The notes below the pieces were generated by a model. The model saw only the letters and a program-made list of their open reading frames with translations. It had not been told where the DNA came from and did not search any database. From Serpens gallinarum (GTDB lineage: Bacteria > Pseudomonadota > Gammaproteobacteria > Pseudomonadales > Pseudomonadaceae): a DNA stretch of 64,000 bases. Each line of letters starts with the position of its first letter. The first letter of the stretch is position 1. A program made the position numbers and the translations under genes. This document shows positions 35,837 through 44,642 of this stretch, in pieces. Where the stretch lies: the NCBI RefSeq assembly GCF_014836765.1, contig NZ_JACSQG010000002.1, forward strand, positions 372,001 to 436,000. The letters run 5' to 3'.

Positions 35837-36409
35837 TCAGCGAGTCGCTTCGATCAGCTCGTTCTGGGCCTTGGCGGCGCGGAATTCCTCAAGGAGGATT
35901 TCTTCGTTTTGCGGCGACAGCTTGCGCTTGCTCTGGCGCATGATGCTTTCGAACAGGCCCTTGGTCGCTTCAGGCTGCATGGCCACCATGACACACAGGT
36001 TGCGCTGATCGTTGATGTTGACGTAATCCACCTTGGCGGGACGCGAGCCCACGATGAACTCGTTCGCCACCTGGCGTGACACCGACTCGAAGGTGCCGCC
36101 CTGTTCGCTTTGGCCGCCGCCAGTGGAGTTGCGCATGTATTCCTTATCCATGGCTTGCACCTTGACGCCAATTTCCTTGGTCAGACTGGCGCGGGCGTTG
36201 GCGGTGGCCTGGGCACGGTCCAGGCTGAAGTTGCCGGTGTCGCGCACGCAGCTGGTGGAGGCGATGCCGCCGTCAACCATCGGCGCCATGACCCAGTCAG
36301 GCAGGCTGCCGGAGCTGGAGTTGGCCTTGTCGGCCGGAGTGCTGGCGCAACCGCTCAACAATGCGATGCTGACTGCGGACAGGCAAAACAATGTGGTGAA
36401 ACGCTTCAT
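35837..36409 (-). CDS. LPP20-family lipoprotein
   Basis: The 190-residue protein has a lipoprotein signal with lipobox LLSGC (Cys21) and the LPP20-like core: PDWVMAPMV followed by a GFSLDRAQATANARASLTKEIGVKVQ-type region in which the RAQATANARASLTKEI stretch is the family's alpha-helix. These lipoproteins occur with flagellar H-ring proteins (FlgP) and with surface assemblies, but also alone. It is the last gene of the four-gene operon that starts at 39803, 71 bases after the transglycosylase. Outer-membrane location is likely because Asp is not at position +2 (residue 22 is Ala). Confidence 0.78.
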   Translation of the reverse strand: MKRFTTLFCLSAVSIALLSGCASTPADKANSSSGSLPDWVMAPMVDGGIASTSCVRDTGNFSLDRAQATANARASLTKEIGVKVQAMDKEYMRNSTGGGQSEQGGTFESVSRQVANEFIVGSRPAKVDYVNINDQRNLCVMVAMQPEATKGLFESIMRQSKRKLSPQNEEILLEEFRAAKAQNELIEATR

Positions 36410-36480
36410 TCATATGCTCCTGGTTATTGCAACGCGTGTACTGACTGAGAAATGCATGTCGGCCTTGGAAGGCCGATGGA

Positions 36481-37689
36481 TTACAGCTCGCGGTAACCCG
36501 GCAGGCGGGCAACGACGCGTTTGAGGTAGTCGCGTGTTTCCTGGTACGGCAGCTTGATGCGCAAGTGCTCGTAGTTCGCTTGGGGCGAGCGCTGGTTGAT
36601 CAGCGTTGCCGCCTTGGTGATGTTGGTGGTGCCGGTGTAGCTGCGTGCAACGTTACCGGCGCCTGTGTTGTAGGCCGCGATCATGCAGTAGAGGCGGCTT
36701 TCCGGATGGGTAATTGCGCGCAGATAGCGCGTCTGCAGAATGTGCAGATAGGCTGCGCCGAGCTGGATGTTCTTACCCGCGTCATACAGGTAGGACGGTG
36801 TCACCACCCGAGCCTTGCCGTAGACGAGTTCGGTAGCATCTTTACCCGCGGAGCCCGGTACGATTTGCATCAGGCCGTACGCCGGTACCGGCGAGCGTGC
36901 CAGCGGATTGAAAGCGCTCTCGGTGTGCATGACCGCCAGCACCAGGGCGGGCTCCACCTGCCATTTTCGGGCAGAGGCGTTTACCTCCGCCAGAAAGTCC
37001 TGAGCCTTGCGCGCCGGGCGTTCGGCAGGCAGGGCAACGGTAATCGTGACAACACCTTCGGCTGCGGAGGTGCTGTGCACGGCGCCGGTTGCCAGTTGCT
37101 GGGCAACCTGTTCGACCTGGGCGGGCGAGGGACGAGCACTGTCGAACAGTTCGCCAAGCACCAGGGCGTGCTTGACCGGTGTCTGTTCAGCGAGACCGGG
37201 GGCGGCTTTCGCCACGGCCTCTTCGACCGTCTGCGATACCGGATCGTTGTTGAAGGCGCTGGCCAAATCGGTTGACAGCAGGGTGTGCAATTCGCGACGG
37301 ATCAGCGCCTGGTTCGGTGTCCCGGCTTCGGGTCGCAAGCGAAGGGTAATCTGGTTGGCATCGAAGTCGACGATGCGCTGAATGGCCTTGTTGTCGCTGT
37401 ATTCCACCCAACGGGTCTGACTGCTGAGTTCGGCATTGCGCCAGTAAGCGGCGAGTTCCTGTTGCCGTGCTTTTACCGCGTCGGCGTAGCTGCTGCGGTA
37501 GGTGTCGAAGGCCGCTGCAAAATCACGTTGATAGATATCGAACTCGGCGGAGCGGCCATCGCGGAACCTCTGCTGTGCAGCCAGTTGCGAGCGGCGATAC
37601 GCTTCGAATTCACTTTCGGCGCGCGCGCTGGTCCATGCCAGGCCGGCCAACGTGCCGAGCGAAGTCGTTAAAAAAACACGTCTTTTCAT
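36481..37689 (-). CDS. Tat-signal lytic transglycosylase with DUF3393 (MltC-like) N-domain
   Basis: The 402-residue protein starts MKRRVFLTTSLGTLAGLAW, a twin-arginine-type signal ending at ARA. A coiled-coil-like N-terminal half of the MltC/DUF3393 type is followed by an SLT domain with the catalytic glutamate in MHTESAFNPLARSPVPAYGLMQI (split here: HTESAFNP, then PAYGLMQI) and AAYNTGAGNVARSY. Such enzymes cleave the peptidoglycan glycan strand. Unlike E. coli MltC it has no lipobox cysteine, so it should be soluble in the periplasm. ATG 37689 is chosen over the upstream 37740 because the signal peptide begins there. It lies between two lipoprotein genes of the same operon. Confidence 0.85.
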   Translation of the reverse strand: MKRRVFLTTSLGTLAGLAWTSARAESEFEAYRRSQLAAQQRFRDGRSAEFDIYQRDFAAAFDTYRSSYADAVKARQQELAAYWRNAELSSQTRWVEYSDNKAIQRIVDFDANQITLRLRPEAGTPNQALIRRELHTLLSTDLASAFNNDPVSQTVEEAVAKAAPGLAEQTPVKHALVLGELFDSARPSPAQVEQVAQQLATGAVHSTSAAEGVVTITVALPAERPARKAQDFLAEVNASARKWQVEPALVLAVMHTESAFNPLARSPVPAYGLMQIVPGSAGKDATELVYGKARVVTPSYLYDAGKNIQLGAAYLHILQTRYLRAITHPESRLYCMIAAYNTGAGNVARSYTGTTNITKAATLINQRSPQANYEHLRIKLPYQETRDYLKRVVARLPGYREL

Positions 37690-37755
37690 GTGGCCACCGG
37701 GGTGACGGCGCGGGTGACACCGGCGCGCGGCCGGAGTCACCTGGCGGCAGAGGGC

Positions 37756-38769
37756 TTAGAGACTCAGGCTGCTCATGTCCAAGCCGACTTGCTCAAGAAA
37801 GCTCTTCTTGAACTGCATCTGCACGGGTTGGCCAAGGCGAATCTTGTCGGCAATCTCGCTGTCGATGATCATCCAGGAGGTGTCGCTGCCAATTTGGTCG
37901 GACACCCGCGCGGTGCCAAGCTTGAAGACGTCGACCGAGGTTTTGTTGGTCAGCGGGTTGGTCGAATGGGTGAGATTGAGAATTTCCAGGCTGTTGCCCG
38001 GCTTCAAGCCATGATTGCTGCCCATGCTGACCTTAATGATGTTCTGGCCGTTGCCGGAGCGGTGTTCGATCACATAGCCACGAGGCGCGAAAATGTTCTG
38101 CAGATCGACCCGCAGGGCATTGACGCCGCGGCTCGCGGCAGCTTGTACCAGTCGCTGTGCACCGTTCTCGCTCAGCGGGCAGTTGCTGTTGCGGGTTTCC
38201 TGGCTGCTGCTGGCGCTGCCCTTCAGTTCCAGGGACTTCACCGGCTGCATTTCCGGCATCTGATATACCCGGATGCTGCCAGCGATCTCGCCGCTGTAGT
38301 TGCACTTGGCCGCGCTTTCGTACCATTTGCCGTTCTTGTCCTGCCAGCGTTGGGCTTCGGTGAACGAGGATCCAGCGGAGGCTTGGGTGACCACGCCAAC
38401 AATCGCGATATCGGCAACTTCGGGGCCGGTGTAGCCGGATTTGCCGTGCATTTCCGCCAGCGCCAGCTCCTTCTGCAGACGGGTGGCAAGCTTGCGGTCG
38501 ACCAGCTCGCTATGGGTGGCACCCAAATGCTTTTCCAGCTCCCCGGCGATGGTGCCGCCCACGCGGGCCGATTTGGCCAGGGTGATCTCACCGTGGTCAG
38601 CTTCGAATACCACGACGCGAGGCTTGCTGCCTGCCAGCTCCGCCTTGCTCGGCATGATCTCGCTGGGCTGCAGGCTTACCGGAGCCATCGCGTCGAAGTT
38701 CTTGATGCTGGTGCCTGCGCAGCCAGTCATTGCCAGCGCCAGAACGCTGAGTAGTGCAACTTTTTTCAT
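37756..38769 (-). CDS. CsgG-like lipoprotein of the envelope operon, function unknown
   Basis: The start ATG 38769 has GGGGAG 6 bases upstream and opens a lipoprotein signal (MKKVALLSVLALAMTGC, Cys17), giving 337 residues. The core (PRVVVFEADHG, then GGTIAGELEKHL, ELVDRKLATRLQKEL and ADIAIVGVVTQAS) has the order of strands and helices seen in CsgG/FlgT/TolB-N type domains that bind at the outer membrane. A conserved cysteine pair (CNYSGE and NCPLSE) could form a disulfide. The C-terminal part (NIIKVSMGSNHGLKPGNSLEI) resembles the beta-barrel module of FlgT-like proteins. Assignment is by pattern and remains tentative. Confidence 0.65.
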   Translation of the reverse strand: MKKVALLSVLALAMTGCAGTSIKNFDAMAPVSLQPSEIMPSKAELAGSKPRVVVFEADHGEITLAKSARVGGTIAGELEKHLGATHSELVDRKLATRLQKELALAEMHGKSGYTGPEVADIAIVGVVTQASAGSSFTEAQRWQDKNGKWYESAAKCNYSGEIAGSIRVYQMPEMQPVKSLELKGSASSSQETRNSNCPLSENGAQRLVQAAASRGVNALRVDLQNIFAPRGYVIEHRSGNGQNIIKVSMGSNHGLKPGNSLEILNLTHSTNPLTNKTSVDVFKLGTARVSDQIGSDTSWMIIDSEIADKIRLGQPVQMQFKKSFLEQVGLDMSSLSL

Positions 38770-38816
38770 ATAACTCCCCATCTAGGCCAAACCAGCCAAA
38801 AAACGCTTCGCAGACG

Positions 38817-39803
38817 TTACCGAAGACTCAAATCGCGCAAGACACGCTCTACGCCATCGGCGGCCAGGAACTTGCGCAGTGCGTCGTCCAGCGCGGCCTC
38901 GTAACCGATCATGGATACGCCATTCAGTCGGTAGCTCTGCCGGGCAATTGCGCTGTTGCGGTCATCCAGCAGGGCGATGGAAAGGTCGATGACGGCATTC
39001 TTGCTGCCAAACATCTCGCGATTGGTCACTTTTGCGCTCAGCTCCAGGCGGCCGTCAGCGCGACCGCGCGACACGGTGCGCACGGTGAGCTCGCGGCCCA
39101 GGGCTTCGGCTAGCGGGGCGAATTCGGGTTCGGCCTGGAGATGCACCGTCACGCCCTGCAGCACCTGATCACATTGATTTTGGTAAGCGTCGAAGCGGCG
39201 CAGCGGCGTGCTCGCATCGAACTCAAGGGCTGTAGTGGAGAGCGCCAGCGTCAGCAAACGACCCTGTTCGATGAGCGGGGAGGTGTTCTGGCAGGCCAGG
39301 AAACGTTCAAACGGACGCGCCACGGTTTGCCAATCCAGCTTGCGCTTCAGCTCCGCCTCGAGGTTGTCCAGTTGCAGCTGGGTGTCGCGGACAAAATCTT
39401 CGCGGGACATTTCGACCAGCGAGAAATAGCGTCCACCGACCAGTTCGGTCTGGCGCACGTTATAAGCGGATAATTTGATGTCCTGGATATAAGCCTCGAC
39501 GGTTTCCTGGTAACTGCGGGTGACGGTGCCACCGGAGATACCGCCTTGGGAAACGGCGTCGCTGCGGATGCGCGTGCTCAGTTTGCCGGCAATCGAGCGC
39601 AGCGCCTGCTGGGTTGATTCATTGAGGGATGGACCTTCGCCGATGCCATAGAGGGCGACGAGGGAATCCTGCGGCGGGGAACTGACCCAGCTGGGCAGCG
39701 GCGCTGCTACGCAGGCAGAAGTGAGAAAGGCGCCCAGAAGAGAGAAATACATTGCCAAGCCAGAAACGAATCGGCCTGCCGTGCGCTTGGAAGAGACTGC
39801 CAT
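38817..39803 (-). CDS. Exported LPP20-like protein, first gene of the envelope operon
   Basis: I take ATG 39803 as the start (328 residues), where a signal peptide begins (hydrophobic core LAMYFSLLGAFLTSACVAA); the open frame extends to 40004 without signal-like features. The mature N-terminal region (PLPSWVSSPPQDSLVALYGIGEG and then NESTQQALRSIAGKLSTRI) is the LPP20/LPP20-like pattern of a P-x-W segment followed by an amphipathic helix. The later part has no motif I recognise. The cysteine in LTSAC is not a standard lipobox, so lipidation is doubtful. The next gene starts 47 bases downstream. Confidence 0.68.
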   Translation of the reverse strand: MAVSSKRTAGRFVSGLAMYFSLLGAFLTSACVAAPLPSWVSSPPQDSLVALYGIGEGPSLNESTQQALRSIAGKLSTRIRSDAVSQGGISGGTVTRSYQETVEAYIQDIKLSAYNVRQTELVGGRYFSLVEMSREDFVRDTQLQLDNLEAELKRKLDWQTVARPFERFLACQNTSPLIEQGRLLTLALSTTALEFDASTPLRRFDAYQNQCDQVLQGVTVHLQAEPEFAPLAEALGRELTVRTVSRGRADGRLELSAKVTNREMFGSKNAVIDLSIALLDDRNSAIARQSYRLNGVSMIGYEAALDDALRKFLAADGVERVLRDLSLR

Positions 39804-39930
39804 TCCCGCATGCTCCAAAAATCTATTAATGTGCCATCCGTATGCTGCGGGAACGCCATGCGGTACGCGGCACCGGCGATCCATTGCGGCTTTTTGCCGT
39901 ATCGATAACATCCGTGGTGGCGAAATATCA

Positions 39931-39944
39931 TCACAAAAGTGTGA
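39931..39944. promoter_or_regulatory. Palindrome TCACA-N4-TGTGA upstream of the envelope operon
   Basis: The sequence TCACAAAAGTGTGA lies about 130 bases upstream of the first envelope gene, inside the 220-base region that must hold its promoter. It is a short perfect palindrome apart from the centre and could be a dimeric regulator site. It has the half-sites of CRP/Vfr sites but in the opposite order and with the wrong spacing. Confidence 0.35.
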
Positions 39945-40023
39945 CGCATGTCCATTTTTTATGAGTAATCCACGCTTGATGCCGTGCGGTTTATAGCGGC
40001 TCAATCAAGATGATCAGGAACAA

Positions 40024-40061
40024 AAAAGGCCCGCTCCGGGAGATGCCGGAGCGGGCCTTTT
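40024..40061 (-). terminator. Strong bidirectional terminator after ilvD
   Basis: AAAAGGCCCGCTCCGG and CCGGAGCGGGCCTTTT form a perfect 16-base stem with a 6-base loop. Both strands have T-runs after the stem. It lies 17 bases beyond the ilvD stop and isolates ilvD from the downstream envelope operon. Confidence 0.93.
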
Positions 40062-40078
40062 AGAGGTGGACCAGTGAA

Positions 40079-41917
40079 TCAGCCGTCCAGCATCGCCTTG
40101 TTGCGCACCGCGCCCTTGTCGGCACTGGTGGCCAGCAGGGCGTAGGCCTTGAGGGCGGTGGTTACCTTGCGCGCGCGCGGCGCGGCGGGTTTCCAGCCTT
40201 TCTTGTCCTGCTCGACGCGGCGGGCGGCGAGCTCTTCATCGGAAACCAGCAGGTTGATGGAGCGCTGCGGGATGTCGATGAGGATCTTGTCGCCTTCCTG
40301 CACCAGGCCGATGGCGCCGCCCGAGGCGGCTTCCGGCGAAGCGTGGCCGATGGACAGGCCGGACGTACCGCCGGAGAAGCGGCCATCGGTGAGCAGGGCG
40401 CAGTCCTTGCCCAGGCCCTTGGATTTCAGGTAACTGGTCGGGTAGAGCATTTCCTGCATGCCCGGGCCGCCCTTCGGGCCTTCGTAGCGAATGATCACCA
40501 CGTCGCCGGCCTTCACTTCGTCGTTGAGGATGCCCTTCACGGCGCTGTCCTGGCTTTCAAAGATCTTCGCGGTGCCCTCGAACACGTGGATGGATTCGTC
40601 CACGCCGGCGGTTTTCACCACGCAGCCGTCCACGGCGATGTTGCCGTACAGCACGGCGAGGCCGCCTTCCTGCGAATAGGCATGCTTGACCGAGCGGATG
40701 CAGCCGTTTTCACGGTCGTCGTCGACGCTGTCCCAGCGGGTCGACTGGCTGAACGCGGTCTGCGTCGGGATGCCCGCCGGGCCTGCCTTGAAAAAGGTGT
40801 GCACGGCTTCATCGGTGGTCTGGGTGATGTCCCACTGGGCGATGCCTTCAGCCAGAGTCGTGCTGTGTACGGTGGGCACGTCGGTGTGCAGCAGGCCGCC
40901 ACGGGCCAGTTCGCCAAGGATGGAGAAGATGCCGCCGGCGCGGTGCACGTCTTCCATGTGGTACTTCTGGATGTTCGGCGCAACCTTGCACAGCTGCGGC
41001 ACCTTGCGCGACAGCGCGTCAATGGCGCGCAGATCGAAGTCCACCTCGCCTTCCTGGGCGGCGGCCAGCAGGTGCAGGATGGTGTTGGTCGAACCGCCCA
41101 TGGCGATGTCCAGGGTCATGGCGTTCTCGAACGCCTTGAGGTTGGCAATGTTGCGCGGCAATACCGATTCGTCGTTTTCCGCGTAGTAGCGCTTGCACAA
41201 CTCGACGGCGACGCGACCGGCGCGCAGGAACAGCTGCTCGCGGTCGGCGTGGGTGGCCAGCATCGAACCGTTGCCGGGCAGGGCCAGGCCCAGGGCTTCC
41301 ATCAGGCAGTTCATCGAGTTGGCGGTGAACATGCCGGAGCAGCTGCCGCAGGTCGGGCAGGCGCTGCGCTCGTATTCGGCAACCTTCTCATCGGAGCAGC
41401 TATCGTCAGCAGCAACGACCATGGCGTCGACCAGGTCCAGGCCATGGCTGGCTAGCTTGGTCTTGCCGGCTTCCATCGGGCCGCCGGACACGAACACCAC
41501 CGGAATGTTCAGGCGCAGGGCGGCCATCAGCATGCCGGGGGTGATCTTGTCGCAGTTGGAGATGCACACGATGGCGTCGGCGCAGTGGGCGTTGACCATG
41601 TACTCCACGGAGTCGGCGATGATTTCGCGGCTGGGCAGCGAATAGAGCATGCCGTCGTGGCCCATGGCGATGCCGTCGTCCACGGCGATGGTGTTGAATT
41701 CCTTGGCCACGCCGCCGGCCCGTTCGATCTCGCGAGCGACCAGCTGGCCCATGTCCTTGAGGTGCACGTGGCCGGGCACGAACTGGGTGAAAGAGTTGGC
41801 GATGGCGATGATGGGTTTCTTGAAGTCTTCGTCCTTCATCCCGGTGGCACGCCACAGCGCGCGGGCGCCGGCCATGTTGCGGCCGTGGGTGGAGGTTTTC
41901 GAGCGGTAATCGGGCAT
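40079..41917 (-). CDS. ilvD: Dihydroxy-acid dehydratase
   Basis: IlvD dehydrates dihydroxy-isovalerate and dihydroxy-methylvalerate in valine, isoleucine and leucine synthesis, using a [4Fe-4S] cluster and Mg2+. At 612 residues it is full length. The cluster cysteines are visible in [11 protein letters not shown] and [11 protein letters not shown], and the catalytic serine/Mg region [19 protein letters not shown] is intact. It is transcribed alone toward a strong terminator. Confidence 0.97.
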   Translation of the reverse strand: MPDYRSKTSTHGRNMAGARALWRATGMKDEDFKKPIIAIANSFTQFVPGHVHLKDMGQLVAREIERAGGVAKEFNTIAVDDGIAMGHDGMLYSLPSREIIADSVEYMVNAHCADAIVCISNCDKITPGMLMAALRLNIPVVFVSGGPMEAGKTKLASHGLDLVDAMVVAADDSCSDEKVAEYERSACPTCGSCSGMFTANSMNCLMEALGLALPGNGSMLATHADREQLFLRAGRVAVELCKRYYAENDESVLPRNIANLKAFENAMTLDIAMGGSTNTILHLLAAAQEGEVDFDLRAIDALSRKVPQLCKVAPNIQKYHMEDVHRAGGIFSILGELARGGLLHTDVPTVHSTTLAEGIAQWDITQTTDEAVHTFFKAGPAGIPTQTAFSQSTRWDSVDDDRENGCIRSVKHAYSQEGGLAVLYGNIAVDGCVVKTAGVDESIHVFEGTAKIFESQDSAVKGILNDEVKAGDVVIIRYEGPKGGPGMQEMLYPTSYLKSKGLGKDCALLTDGRFSGGTSGLSIGHASPEAASGGAIGLVQEGDKILIDIPQRSINLLVSDEELAARRVEQDKKGWKPAAPRARKVTTALKAYALLATSADKGAVRNKAMLDG

Positions 41918-41969
41918 GACGGTTCCTGCGACTGATCAGGTTCGGTAAGAGGGTGAGCGTATGTCGGAC

Positions 41970-41998
41970 CGTTTGCACGACAGGTGGCCGTGCAAACG
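41970..41998. promoter_or_regulatory. Perfect palindrome CGTTTGCACG-N9-CGTGCAAACG upstream of ilvD
   Basis: Ten-base perfect arms lie 53 bases upstream of the ilvD ATG, in the 205 bases between dpkA and ilvD. No T-run follows on either strand, so it is either a regulatory operator for ilvD or a terminator-like hairpin for dpkA that lacks the usual tail. The symmetry is strong enough to be worth testing. Confidence 0.45.
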
Positions 41999-42122
41999 TT
42001 CGGGTTGGCCTACGTGGCGGGGTTACCGCTGGTGGGGCCGAAGCTCACAAGCCCGCCGGGGGATAATGGCGAGGAATGTCCAGATTCTACGCCGGGCGGC
42101 GCGACAAGGGGAAGCCGACGGC

Positions 42123-43145
42123 TCAGTGGCCGGCCAACTGGCGCAGCTGTTGCAGCGTGGTAGCCGGTAGGGCGACCCCCAATTGCCGGCTTTGCGCACG
42201 CTGATGGTAGCGGCGATCTCCCGGTAAACGCGTCTGGCCGGCGCCGTGCAGCTGCCTGACCAGCTCTTCGGCGCGCTCGGCGAAGGCCTGACCGCCGCCC
42301 TTGCTGGGGTCGATGACGATCACCAGTTGTCCGGTCCACGGCGTTTGTGCACCGGGATGACCGCTCCAGTCGAATTCGAAGGAAAAATGCCCGCCGGTCA
42401 GTGCGGCGGCCAGCAGCTCGACCATCATCGACAGTGCCGAGCCCTTGTAACCCCCAAACGGCCGCAAGGCGCCGCCGTCGAGAATTGCCTGCGGGTCGTC
42501 GGTGTCGCGGCCTTCACGGTCGACGCCATAGCCCAGGGGCAAACGCCGGCCCTCACGGGCGGCGATCTGCACATCGCCGTTGGCAATCGCGCTGGTGGCC
42601 AGGTCGAAAACCAGCGGTTCGCCCTGCATTCGAGGCGCGGCAAAGGCGATCGGGTTGGTGCCGAACAGCGGCCGGTGCCCACCGTGAGGGACGACACAGG
42701 CAAAGCTGTTGACGACCGTCAGCGCCACCAGGCCTTCGTTGGCGAAGGGCTCGACATCCGGCCAGAGCGCACCGAAATGGTGGGAATTACGAATCGCCAG
42801 CAGGGCGATGCCCGCGTCGCGCGCCTTGGCCGCCAGCAGCGGGCGAGCGACCGCCAACGCCGGTTGGGCGAAACCGCCGCCGGCATCGACCCGTATGAAC
42901 GCGGCGGCAGCATCCTCGACGCGGGGGTCGGCGTGACCGTCCACCCAGCCGCTGGCGAGCGAGGCGACATAACCGGGAATGCGGAACACCCCATGGCTGT
43001 CGGCGCCATCGCGCTGGGCGCTGGCGCAGTTCTCGGCCAGGCAGGCGGCCACCTGCGCCGAGGTGCCATGGCGTTCAAAAATACGCTGCAGCAGTTCGAC
43101 CAGTTCTGGAAACGGCAGGCGGACGGTGTCGGCAGGTTCGGGCAT
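42123..43145 (-). CDS. dpkA: Delta-1-piperideine-2-carboxylate/delta-1-pyrroline-2-carboxylate reductase (Ldh family)
   Basis: The 340-residue protein belongs to the malate/L-lactate dehydrogenase (Ldh2) family of unusual NADPH-dependent imine reductases. The stretches CASAQRDGADSHGVFR, NSHHFGALWPDVEPF and FGGYKGSALSMMVELLAAALTGG agree closely with P. putida DpkA, which reduces the cyclic imines formed from D-lysine or D-proline to L-pipecolate or L-proline. ATG 43145 gives the DpkA length; the upstream extension to 43205 is not similar. The neighbours (ilvD, rlmI) are unrelated, so the supply of imine substrate must come from enzymes encoded elsewhere. Confidence 0.87.
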   Translation of the reverse strand: MPEPADTVRLPFPELVELLQRIFERHGTSAQVAACLAENCASAQRDGADSHGVFRIPGYVASLASGWVDGHADPRVEDAAAAFIRVDAGGGFAQPALAVARPLLAAKARDAGIALLAIRNSHHFGALWPDVEPFANEGLVALTVVNSFACVVPHGGHRPLFGTNPIAFAAPRMQGEPLVFDLATSAIANGDVQIAAREGRRLPLGYGVDREGRDTDDPQAILDGGALRPFGGYKGSALSMMVELLAAALTGGHFSFEFDWSGHPGAQTPWTGQLVIVIDPSKGGGQAFAERAEELVRQLHGAGQTRLPGDRRYHQRAQSRQLGVALPATTLQQLRQLAGH

Positions 43146-43257
43146 GGAGGGCTCCTGGAGGCGATGGCCTGGCAGGTGAACGGCCGCGCTGGCGACCGCG
43201 CACACTGCATGGCATGACCTGAGGATAACCCCGCTTTCGCGGACCGCGAGGCGTCGA

Positions 43258-44454
43258 TTAGGCGTTGGGCAGCAGCCGGCAGGTCAGGTTCTTGATGTAG
43301 CGGGTCTCGGGGATGGCCGGATGCACGGGGTGATCCGGACCCTGGCCGCCGCGTTCGAGTAACTGGATGTTGCGGTCCAGATGGCGGGCGCTTTGCAGCA
43401 GGATGTTCTGCAGGTCATCCTCGGGCAGGTGCATCGAGCAACTGGCGCTGACCAGAATGCCGTCCTTGGTGAGCATGCGCATGGCCATCTCATTGAGGCG
43501 GCGGTAGGCGGCTTCGCCGTTCTTTAGGTCTTTCTTGCGCTTGATAAACGCCGGCGGATCGACCAGCACCACGTCGAAGCGCTCCTCGGCGTTCTTCAGT
43601 TCCTTGAGCGCGGCGAACACGTCGCCTTCCACGCAGGCGACCTTCTCGGCCACGCCGTTCAGGGTGGCGTTGCGCTCCACGCCGTCCAGAGCGAAGCCGG
43701 AGGCGTCCACGCACATGACGTCCGTGGCGCCAAATACGGCCGCCTGAACACCCCAGCCACCGATGTAGCTGAACAGGTCAAGCACACGCTTGCCCTTCAC
43801 GTAGGGCGCCAGGCGTGCGCGGTTCATGCGGTGATCATAGAACCAGCCGGTCTTCTGGCCTTCCAGCACCGGCGCCTGGAACTTCACGCCGTTTTCTTCC
43901 AGATCGACCCATTCCGGTACCACGCCGAAGACGGTGTCCACGTAGCGTTCCAGGCCTTCGGCATCGCGGGCGCTGGAGTCGTTCTTGAACAGGATGCCGC
44001 GCGGCTTTAGCACCTGGACCAGGGCTTCGATCACCGCCTCCTTGTTGCGCTCCATGGTCGCCGAGGCCAGCTGTACGACCAGATGATCATTGAAGCGATC
44101 CACCACCAGACCGGGCAGCAGATCGGAGTCGCCGTATACCAGGCGGTAGCAGGGTTGCTCGAACAGTCGCTCACGCAGGGAAAGAGCCACCTGGATGCGG
44201 TGCACCAGCAGCGACTTGTCGAGCAGGTGTTTAACTTCGCGGGACAGCAAGCGGGCGCAGATCAGGTTGTTGGGGCTGACGGCGACAACGCCGAGGGCCT
44301 TGCCGTTGCTGGCTTCGAGGATCGCCTGATCGCCAGCGTGGAAGGCATTGAGAGGCGTGGCGGCGACGTCGATTTCGTTGCTGTAGACCCACAGATGGCC
44401 GGCGCGCAGTCGGCGGTCGGCATTGGCTTTGAGGCGCAGGCTGGGCAGGGTCAT
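43258..44454 (-). CDS. rlmI: 23S rRNA (cytosine-1962-C5)-methyltransferase
   Basis: The 398-residue protein has an N-terminal PUA-like domain (HLWVYSNEI), an EEHEC-like central region and a SAM-methyltransferase domain with VLDLFSYIGGWGVQAAVFGA (motif I), VVLVDPPAFIKRKKDL (motif IV) and ASCSMHL, where the cysteine is the catalytic nucleophile for C5 methylation. RlmI methylates C1962 in E. coli 23S rRNA. It is divergent from the HDOD gene and stands alone. Confidence 0.93.
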   Translation of the reverse strand: MTLPSLRLKANADRRLRAGHLWVYSNEIDVAATPLNAFHAGDQAILEASNGKALGVVAVSPNNLICARLLSREVKHLLDKSLLVHRIQVALSLRERLFEQPCYRLVYGDSDLLPGLVVDRFNDHLVVQLASATMERNKEAVIEALVQVLKPRGILFKNDSSARDAEGLERYVDTVFGVVPEWVDLEENGVKFQAPVLEGQKTGWFYDHRMNRARLAPYVKGKRVLDLFSYIGGWGVQAAVFGATDVMCVDASGFALDGVERNATLNGVAEKVACVEGDVFAALKELKNAEERFDVVLVDPPAFIKRKKDLKNGEAAYRRLNEMAMRMLTKDGILVSASCSMHLPEDDLQNILLQSARHLDRNIQLLERGGQGPDHPVHPAIPETRYIKNLTCRLLPNA

Positions 44455-44642
44455 GATGGGGCGCTCCGGCTAAAGGGCGCGATTATACGGGGATTAGCGT
44501 CGGGCAGGCCCGCGGTTTCCCCCGCTTAATTTGAGCGGCGCCTCGGCATTCCTGGTTACGGTTTGGCGTGGTCCATGCCTGGCCGCATGCGCTGCGCAGT
44601 CGGTAAACTACCGGCTTTCTCCGCTATCTCCACGGACCGCCC

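Noticed and set aside
40343-41455. Open frame opposite ilvD
   Set aside because: ilvD cluster cysteines and length are complete on the minus strand; the opposite translation is His/Gly/Val-rich shadow.
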